From: Selaginella tamariscina
Lineage: Eukaryota > Streptophyta > Lycopodiopsida > Selaginellales > Selaginellaceae
Assembly: GCA_003024785.1 (NCBI GenBank)
Contig: PUQB01000031.1
Coordinates: 310,001 to 374,000 of the forward strand
Direction of reading: 5' to 3'
DNA: 64,000 bases
Under the pieces are notes generated by a model, which saw only the letters and a program-made list of their open reading frames with translations, was not told the DNA's origin and did no database searches. This document shows positions 57,414-64,000 of this stretch, in pieces. Made by a program: the position numbers and the translations under genes. How positions within the stretch are numbered: position 1 is the first letter of the stretch; the number at the start of each line of letters is the position of its first letter.

Positions 57414-57600
57414 TAGTTTTAAACCATGAGTATCTACAATTTATAAATAAGTCTTATGCAGTAATATTTTTTGTATGTATATCTTATCAGTATATATATC
57501 TAAAAGTACTATTCTGATAATAATATGTTTTCTATATGGGGCATATGCACACTAGCGTGCGTGTGTGCGTGCGTAGGATGAAGAAAGACTGTGTTTTATT
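57414..57600. other. Short spacer
   Basis: A/T-rich DNA and a short GT tract; it includes the 3' UTR region of the minus-strand Lhcb gene. Confidence 0.4.
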
Positions 57601-57608
57601 GAGTACAT

Positions 57609-58492
57609 TCAAGAGCCAGGAGTGAAGTTGGTAGCATACGCCCACGCATTGTTAACAGTGGGGTTATCCAGGTGATCAAACAGGTTCTCAATGGGTCCCT
57701 TTCCAGTAACAATAGCTTGAACAAAGAAGCCGAACATGGAGAACATCGCAAGCCTTCCATTCTTAATCTCCTTGACCTTGAGCTCGGCAAACTGGTCGGG
57801 GTCCTCGGCGAGTCCGAGAGGATCGAAAGCACCGCCTGGATACACCTTGTCGAGGCCCTCACCGAGTGGTCCGCCTCCGACTCTGTAGCCCTCGATAGCA
57901 CCCATGAGGACAACTTGGACCGCCCAGATAGCCAGGATGCTCTGTGCGTGGATGAGGTTCGGGTTTCCGAGGTAGTCCAGGCCTCCCTCTTGGAAGATCT
58001 GACTGCCTGCCTTGAACCACACTGCCTCGCCGAACTTGATACCGCTCTTGGAGAGAACCTCCGGGAAGACACACCCCAGCGCGCCGAGCATAGCCCACCT
58101 CGCGTGGATCAACTCCAGCTCCCGGTTTCTTGCGAATGTCTCTGGGTCGGCCGACAGTCCCGCCGTGTCCCACCCGTAGTCGCCCGGGAACTCACCTGTC
58201 AGGTACGATGGGGTGTTCTCTGAGAATGGTCCCAGGAACTTGGGTCGGTCTGGTCCGTACCTGCACCAAAAATTGCAATAATTTTCTGTGTGTGTGTGTG
58301 TGTGTGCGTGTGCGTGCGTGTGCGTGCGTGTGTGTGTACGTACCAGATGCTGTCGTCTGTGCTCTTCTTAGTCCGCCTCATTACAATGCGAGACTCACCC
58401 ATGTTACCGACTTTCCTAGCGAGCTCATTCGGAGATTTCAGGGCCGTCTGGCCGGCAAATGTGGAGCTGCTTATCGCCGAGGCCGCTGCCAT
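57609..58492 (-). CDS. LHCB: Light-harvesting chlorophyll a/b-binding protein of LHCII
   Basis: Two minus-strand exons (58492-58344, 58260-57609) give 266 residues, the normal length. Residues 1-35 are a plastid transit peptide ([20 protein letters not shown]) and the mature part starts near MRRTKKS. The exon junction encodes WYGPDR, the LHCII trimerisation motif. Helix 1 includes [17 protein letters not shown] and helix 3 includes [19 protein letters not shown], both with Glu and Arg/His/Asn chlorophyll ligands. The C-terminus [14 protein letters not shown] is typical of Lhcb1/2/3. The protein binds chlorophylls a and b in the thylakoid and feeds photosystem II. There is no frame damage. The exact isoform (Lhcb1, 2 or 3) is not separable by eye. 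Confidence 0.97.
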
Positions 58493-58558
58493 TTCTATGC
58501 CGAGATAAGGAATGGAATGCAAGTGAGAAGAAGAAGGAAGCTTAAGGAGCAGCTATGG

Positions 58559-58612
58559 GGGTACTTTGCTTTATACTACCAGGAGATCTGCCTACGTGGC
58601 GGAGGATAAATC
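58559..58612 (-). promoter_or_regulatory. Lhcb promoter elements (TATA, ACGT core, I-box-like GATAA)
   Basis: Upstream of the minus-strand Lhcb ATG: a TATA box (plus-strand CTTTATA at 58569-58575, about 75 bp from the ATG), CTACGTGGC at 58592-58600, and GGATAAATC at 58604-58612. G-box and I-box pairs of this kind are established light-response elements of Lhcb genes. Confidence 0.6.
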
Positions 58613-58619
58613 TCCCCTT

Positions 58620-59795
58620 CCACTTGCATCTTGCCAGCTGTCGCATCAAGATCATGAGATATGTGGTCTACATTTTGCTGATGTGGCCCCATTTTTGACA
58701 CGTCATGGTAGCACACACGCGGTGCTCTTTGTTGTGCGTGTGCGTGTGTGCGTGTGTGTTTATTTTCAAAGTTCCGTTATTCGTGCAGGAGTTTAGACGA
58801 TTTCAGCTTGACGAATGATTAGTCAAATACGAAAGCGGCTAATTATCGTGGATGCTATGCTACAACATTGTTTCACTTGTGTGAGGTTATATATATATGT
58901 GTATATATATTATAGATAGTGGTTATGTAAGTTATGAATATATATATCGTATATCTATATATTGAGCTTATATGGTATCGAATAATATATTTATCATAAA
59001 TTGATATGTTTGACCGACAAGGTTAGATTCACATAACACAGGCGACAGACAGATTAGCTGACGTGGAGAGCCCGCTTTTGACCGTAGGTTTCGCGGGTTT
59101 GACCCGACTTAATCAAACTAAAGGACAAAGTACGTTTCCACCAAAGATTGTGACCCTGACTTAACCCCCGTGTTTTACCTGGGGTTAGAGTTTAAACCTA
59201 TACCCTGTTTTAGGGTTTGTTCTTCTTGCTGCTCAGCCATGGCGGATCAGCACTAGCCGCAGATTTCGTCGTGCCGCTGCTGCCTAGGGTTCATTCTACG
59301 CAGATCTGATACAGTATTTCTTGAAAATGCGGTGTTTCTAGGTAAGATTCTACACTTTTCTTTGTAGTTCCTAGTTAAATCTGTCGGCTTTAGTTCCGAA
59401 ATTGGTCGATTCTAGTGTTTCGTTGCGAAAATCCGCAAAATATAACGTTCCGCTAAATTTGTGGGCAAAATCCGAGTTTTTGGCGGATTTCTACACGCAA
59501 ATTTGTTGATTTTAGTATTTCGGTACATTCTATGGAGAAAATCAACGTTCCCAACATTTTCTGGGGAAATTCCGAGTTTTTGCACGTAAATCTGTCGATC
59601 TTCTGTGGAAAATCTACAGTCACAGTTCTGTAGAAAATTCGGTTTTTTGCACATCTCTGCACGATCGGTTATTACACTTTCTTCCCCCTTTACACTTAAG
59701 ACGACACTACCTGTATAGTGTTTCGCTGCATTGTTTGCATAAATCCGAGACTTACTCTGTATATGCTCAGATTTACAACGGCGGCGTGTGTAGAG
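58620..59795 (+). other. Intergenic region and 5' UTR of the BAR-like gene
   Basis: From 58620 to 59080 it is spacer with TA and GT tracts. AGGGTTTGTTCTTC near 59212 is telo-box-like, and 59230-59340 looks like a 5' UTR exon ending near CTAG|GTAAG. From 59340 to 59680, phrases such as AAATCCGAGTTTTTG and TCTGTCGATYTT recur three to four times in degenerate form, probably inside a 5' UTR intron. Confidence 0.45.
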
Positions 59796-60669
59796 ATGAA
59801 GTCATGGAAGAAGCTCAAGGAGCTTGCCCGTTTCAAGGAGAAGCCGAGTCCTTTAGAACCAACACAGGATATAGAAGAAATCACCAAGGGCATGCAGGTA
59901 TGTGTCAGATTTCCACCGATTTCCGGCTCATTTCATGATGGATTGGATGTTTTCAGGATGTTCAACAAATGAAATTGCAGTATGAAGAGCTCCACGCGGT
60001 TTCTTCCCGTGTTGCGGGTCGTGCGTATGGTACGCATTTATACACAATGCTGCTGGTTAAGATGCACTAAATTTTGCGCACATTAACACCTAATGCGATA
60101 TTTGACTATACATTATATATAAGTATGCATACGTATATACGCTAGACATATATACAGATGCTAATGCAAGGTTAATTAGAGAAAATTAGCTCTGGTGATG
60201 TGATGTTTGACTGGACACATATACAGACTAGAATGCTCCCATATAAATATATATATATATATAGGCTATAGGTATGTGTGCGTTGTAGTACGATGTACAA
60301 ACGTTTGTTGGAAGTAACACAAATAACAGCTTGTAATAAGAAGTTTGACTAGCTTATTAAGAGAATGTTTTCTCGTAGATATACGAGGTTTGACTAAACA
60401 ATGGTTTGTTATTTTACAGGTTTCTCTGAAGCTGTACATGAGTTGGCCACCTTCCTTGTAAATACTTTTGGTTTGGTAGATGAAAACGGAGAAATCAGTA
60501 AGTACAAAATGGTATGTGTGTGTGCTTTTCTAATCTGTTTACGCAGGTCAAGTCTTCAAGGAAGTTAGCAAAGCGCAGTCTGAGCTCTCAAGACTTCTCC
60601 ATCTATATGTGCGTAGAATTTCTTTTATGTATACATTAGCATTAACGTGAGACACACACACCACCCACC

Positions 60670-60701
<32 letters not shown>

Positions 60702-61330
60702 GAGCTTAGTTGGGGACTATGCAGGCTTTCCACGTCTCGGGAACATTGACGCTACAACAGAGAGTTTACTGAATGAGCTAGGTCATATCGAGGTATGCCC
60801 CGATTGATCACACAAACATAATTGGCTGTTTAGTAAAATGAAGGTTTTTGTTTTAGGAAACGAAGAAACAATACGATGAGAAAAGGTAAAATAAACTTTC
60901 GGTAATCAAACATTTTAATATGCATCTGTATATATGTAATATATGCTAAAACTTGATAGATTATGTTGTATTCAGGATATTGTTTGATCATATGCGGTTG
61001 CGGAAATCCAAGGTTAAGAATGGGAAGCTTGAAGGACAAGTTGAACAACAACTACAACAATCTAAGGAGCAGTTCGATGAACTAGCAATGTTTCTTGGTT
61101 GCCGTCTTCACTCTCTAGAGCAAAGCCGGCCACGGAACCTTATCACACAGGCTGTCCGTCTTCATGCAGCACAGGTTTGCTTGTCATACAATTACATTAT
61201 ATATGTATTATTTATCCGTCATGTATCTCTTACCAAGAGGCGTAAATGTGAAGCTAGTATGTCACTTTCTGTATTGGGCAAGTAATCCTGCCACTGATCC
61301 ATAACAGATACTCGTGCGGGCGTGCGTGCG

Positions 61331-61378
<48 letters not shown>

Positions 61379-62742
61379 GTGCTGCGTACTCATAGACTAC
61401 TTAGGCATTAAAATAATGAAATCTCTTAATTATATAACCAAGAATAACTCCACTATACAAGACTTAGCTACTAACATAACATGCATGTAATACACCCCTA
61501 AACTGACACTGACATACTGAGGTATTGATATCTTCTCATGTTTCTTTAGATGCATTTGTTTAGGCAAGGACTTGGGACTTTACAAGACATTGATCCGTTC
61601 ATCGCTCGAATCGTACAAGATCGTAATTTAGATCAAACCTTGGACTATCTAGATGGTGAAAGTGAAAATCCTAGCGCAGTTTTCGATCCAAAACCGAAAG
61701 AAGTCGAAGAGTCAGATCCCTCGAGCTTTTCAGAGCAGGTAAGCACATATATCATATACATTCATCTGTCCGTGTATGTACGACGTACTAATCCATATGT
61801 ATACACACATGTATCAGTACATACTCACAATGATTGTTAATTCAGAGATGAATGAATATAACTGCTAATATTATTATCTCTCACACGCACACAATGATAA
61901 ATTGATCAATTGAAGGCAAGAAAGATAGAGTGACACTTATTTGCTGTATTTTATGCAGGAAACCAGTCCAAAGCAATTAGTGGAAGAGCAGAAGTCAAGC
62001 TACAACTTAACCCAACCAACAGGCAGCAGATCAGCTCCAATCTCACCAATAAGATTCTCGGAACCGGACACCGGAGTAAACAGTATTCAGGAGGTCATGC
62101 TTGAAGGGATGTCAAAGAAGCTACCAGTGTTCAAGAGAACAAATTCGTGGCTAAAGAGAAAAGGCAGTCGTGATCCAGGCGTACTACATGTATACAGGCC
62201 AACTACAAGTACGATTACTTCACAACCGTATTCAGTCACCGAGCCTTCAAGCTCCCCGGCTCCTTCTAGTCATCCGATGCTACACCATTCGAGTCCCGGC
62301 TGTATGTATATGTGTGTGTGGTGCACGTCATTGGTTATTTATGCATACATAGGTGGTGTGTATGTATGAATGTAATTTATTTATAGCTTGTGGACATCGC
62401 CTGTCCGTATGCATGTGAATACTGTCTACATGTATGAATGTATGCATGGGATATACATGTGGTATATAAGCGACGGATAAGTATGTTGTTGCAGGCGAAA
62501 CTCTCGGTCGGGGAAGAAACTGGTTACCTTTCCAAGCTTTTCTGGTGGGACAATTCAATCGGGTACTGGTTCAAGACTCGTGCCAAGTAGTGGTCCGCTC
62601 CCTCAGCCGCAACCTTTGCAAGCTCCTTCTATTGATCCTTTGTATAAGTCCGGTCCACTGAATCCGACTCCATCCCCTGGTACTTCACCTTTGTCACCGC
62701 CTCGTCACAAGCTGCCTCCTCCACCTTTAAGTTGTACAGGTA

Positions 62743-62776
<34 letters not shown>

Positions 62777-63122
62777 TACACACGGACTCGAGCGTATCTT
62801 ATGTACTTGTATTTAATGTTATGTAGCATAAGGTAATAATCAATATCGTATGTATACATTAATATACACGTCTGTATGTATTATACGGATGCACAAATAC
62901 GCAAATGCATATTTAAACCATTCAATAGTTTCAGGAGAGGAGCCGAAGAAAAACACTGGTGGTGCTCAGACATCAAAGCTTATACCCCATCTGCCCGTTG
63001 GCAAGGCCACATCAGTTGCACAGTCAACATCCACATCAGCAACACCAAACACATCATCATCACAGTCATGCTTCGCCACTCCCTCCACCGCCTCTTTCAC
63101 AGTCGTTTGTGAAGAACGGTAA
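59796..63122 (+). CDS. BAR-domain-like, proline/serine-rich protein (plant hydroxyproline-rich family, At2g33490-like)
   Basis: Eleven exons join in frame to 533 residues: 59796-59897, 59957-60029, 60420-60497, 60547-60608, 60703-60792, 60857-60885, 60976-61174, 61550-61738, 61959-62305, 62495-62739, 62935-63122. Residues 1 to about 250 are helical and BAR-like (MKSWKKLKELARFKEKPSPL, FSEAVHELATFLVNTFGLVD, TESLLNELGHIEETKKQYDE, NLITQAVRLHAAQ). The rest is disordered and rich in Pro and Ser (SGPLPQPQPLQAPS, TPSPGTSPLSPPRHKLPPPP). BAR folds sense or bend membranes, so a trafficking role is likely but inferred from the fold. It is slightly shorter than the Arabidopsis relatives. The intron 7 region carries a (GT)nG18 tract. 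Confidence 0.85.
61337..61379 (+). repeat. (GT)n followed by an 18-G homopolymer
   Basis: GTGTGT... at 61336-61361 runs straight into G18 at 61362-61379, in intron 7 of the BAR-like gene. The G run could form quadruplex structures and its length is likely to be unreliable. Confidence 0.9.
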
Positions 63123-64000
63123 CAAGATGCTACGCAAGAATGAAGAGAGGGTCTCCCCTCTGCCCCTTAGTCTCTCCACCGCACACTAAACGTAAGAAAA
63201 CATAAATGTATTAACTCTTTATTTATATAATTATATATGTATATATGATTCTCTCTCTTAAACGTATGTATCTACATGTAATGTATGGTATACACACACA
63301 TTTTACTGTTCATTTAACATAGACTGAATAGTATAATATTATATTATTATTGCTTCGTGTTCGTTTAGTTCTATATTTACTATTGGATTTGAATAAATTA
63401 TTAACTAACCCAGTTTTAAACAATATTAATTATATTATTATCATATTAATGAATATATTTATGTGCAAATTTAAAGATATATTAATTATATTACTGTTGT
63501 TTGCATAAACGCACATAGTATATAGAGTAATATTACTTTAATAATAACAGTAATCATTTAATAGTTAAATTACAGTAGTTATATTAAAATGTATATTACT
63601 AAATATACATTAAACTTTAATTAATTTAATTTAATTTAATAATAAACTTTTATAATCTAGCCTAAAATTAAATAAGCATAGTATGACCAAGAAAATAAAT
63701 AAATTGTGTGTGTGTGTGTTATTAGATTATTAATAAATTTGACTCATAATTAATTTTGATATTTTCAAAACTACATGAACAATGTAGGAATTATATAATA
63801 CTACAAGGTTAGTTTAATATTTCTTCTTAAAATAATTAGCATCCTTTTTTTAGAGATGCCAAACAATGTATAAATTTTGTTATTATATATATGAAAGTGA
63901 TATATAAAAAAATATATATAATTAAGAATACAAAATTAATCAATATGTATATGTTTATTGTAGATTTGTTTATTAGCAATTTGTTCCAAAATTAAGATCT
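63123..64000. other. AT-rich intergenic DNA
   Basis: 3' flank of the BAR-like gene, then A/T-rich spacer with a short (GT)n near 63706. No gene seen. Confidence 0.5.

Overview
The window is nuclear DNA of a land plant. Evidence: a chlorophyll a/b-binding protein with the LHCII trimerisation motif, SKU5-type multicopper-oxidase-like, L-gulonolactone-oxidase-like, GDSL, U-box/kinase and PPR genes, GT-AG introns, TTTAGGG telomere-type repeats and two Ty3/gypsy retrotransposons. Short introns (down to 45 nt) and abundant P- and PLS-class PPRs would fit a lycophyte or fern, but I cannot prove the clade. Almost every intron and spacer is full of (GT)n, (CA)n, (GA)n and (TA)n tracts.

Layout. 1-0.5 kb: start of a GDSL esterase/lipase (minus). 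0.6-8.1 kb: AT-rich spacer with an eroded minus-strand coding stretch, a degenerate minisatellite and a telomere-type repeat inside an imperfect palindrome. 8.1-12.7 kb: a 15-exon gene joining a P-loop NTPase to a PD-(D/E)XK-like nuclease, the architecture of Crinkler/RHS-type (CR) proteins. 14.2 kb: histone H2B fragment. 15.7-17.1 kb: BTF3/NAC-beta (minus). 17.8-24.0 kb: a P-class PPR pseudogene containing a five-unit tandem array, then an intact P-class PPR (both minus). 24.2-29.1 kb: decayed Ty3/gypsy element. 29.1-31.1 kb: SKU5-like gene (minus). 31.5-33.8 kb: inverted cupin fragment, tRNA-derived SINE candidate and a bicupin gene. 34.2-35.7 kb: small membrane protein (minus). 35.8-40.7 kb: younger Ty3/gypsy element (minus). 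41.0-43.4 kb: PLS-class PPR. 44.4-48.0 kb: USP-pseudokinase-U-box gene. 48.5-50.2 kb: L-gulonolactone-oxidase-like gene. 50.2-51.7 kb: rhodanese gene (minus). 51.9-57.4 kb: a second rhodanese copy split by about 4.3 kb that carries a PPR remnant and a candidate nuclease gene. 57.6-58.5 kb: Lhcb (minus). 59.8-63.1 kb: plant BAR-like/proline-rich protein. The rest is AT-rich spacer.

The genes do not form a pathway; this is a patchwork of unrelated genes broken up by tandem duplication and retrotransposition. The most interesting parts are the CR-type NTPase-nuclease gene, the second nuclease-like gene inside the duplicated rhodanese locus, and the close link between (GT)n(GA)n tracts, splice donors and local tandem duplications. 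Several otherwise well-conserved genes (SKU5-like, bicupin, gulonolactone oxidase, rhodanese, U-box kinase) carry single-base frame breaks, many beside short homopolymers. These may be residual long-read assembly errors rather than real lesions. All exon limits were read by eye from splice consensus and frame and have no transcript support.
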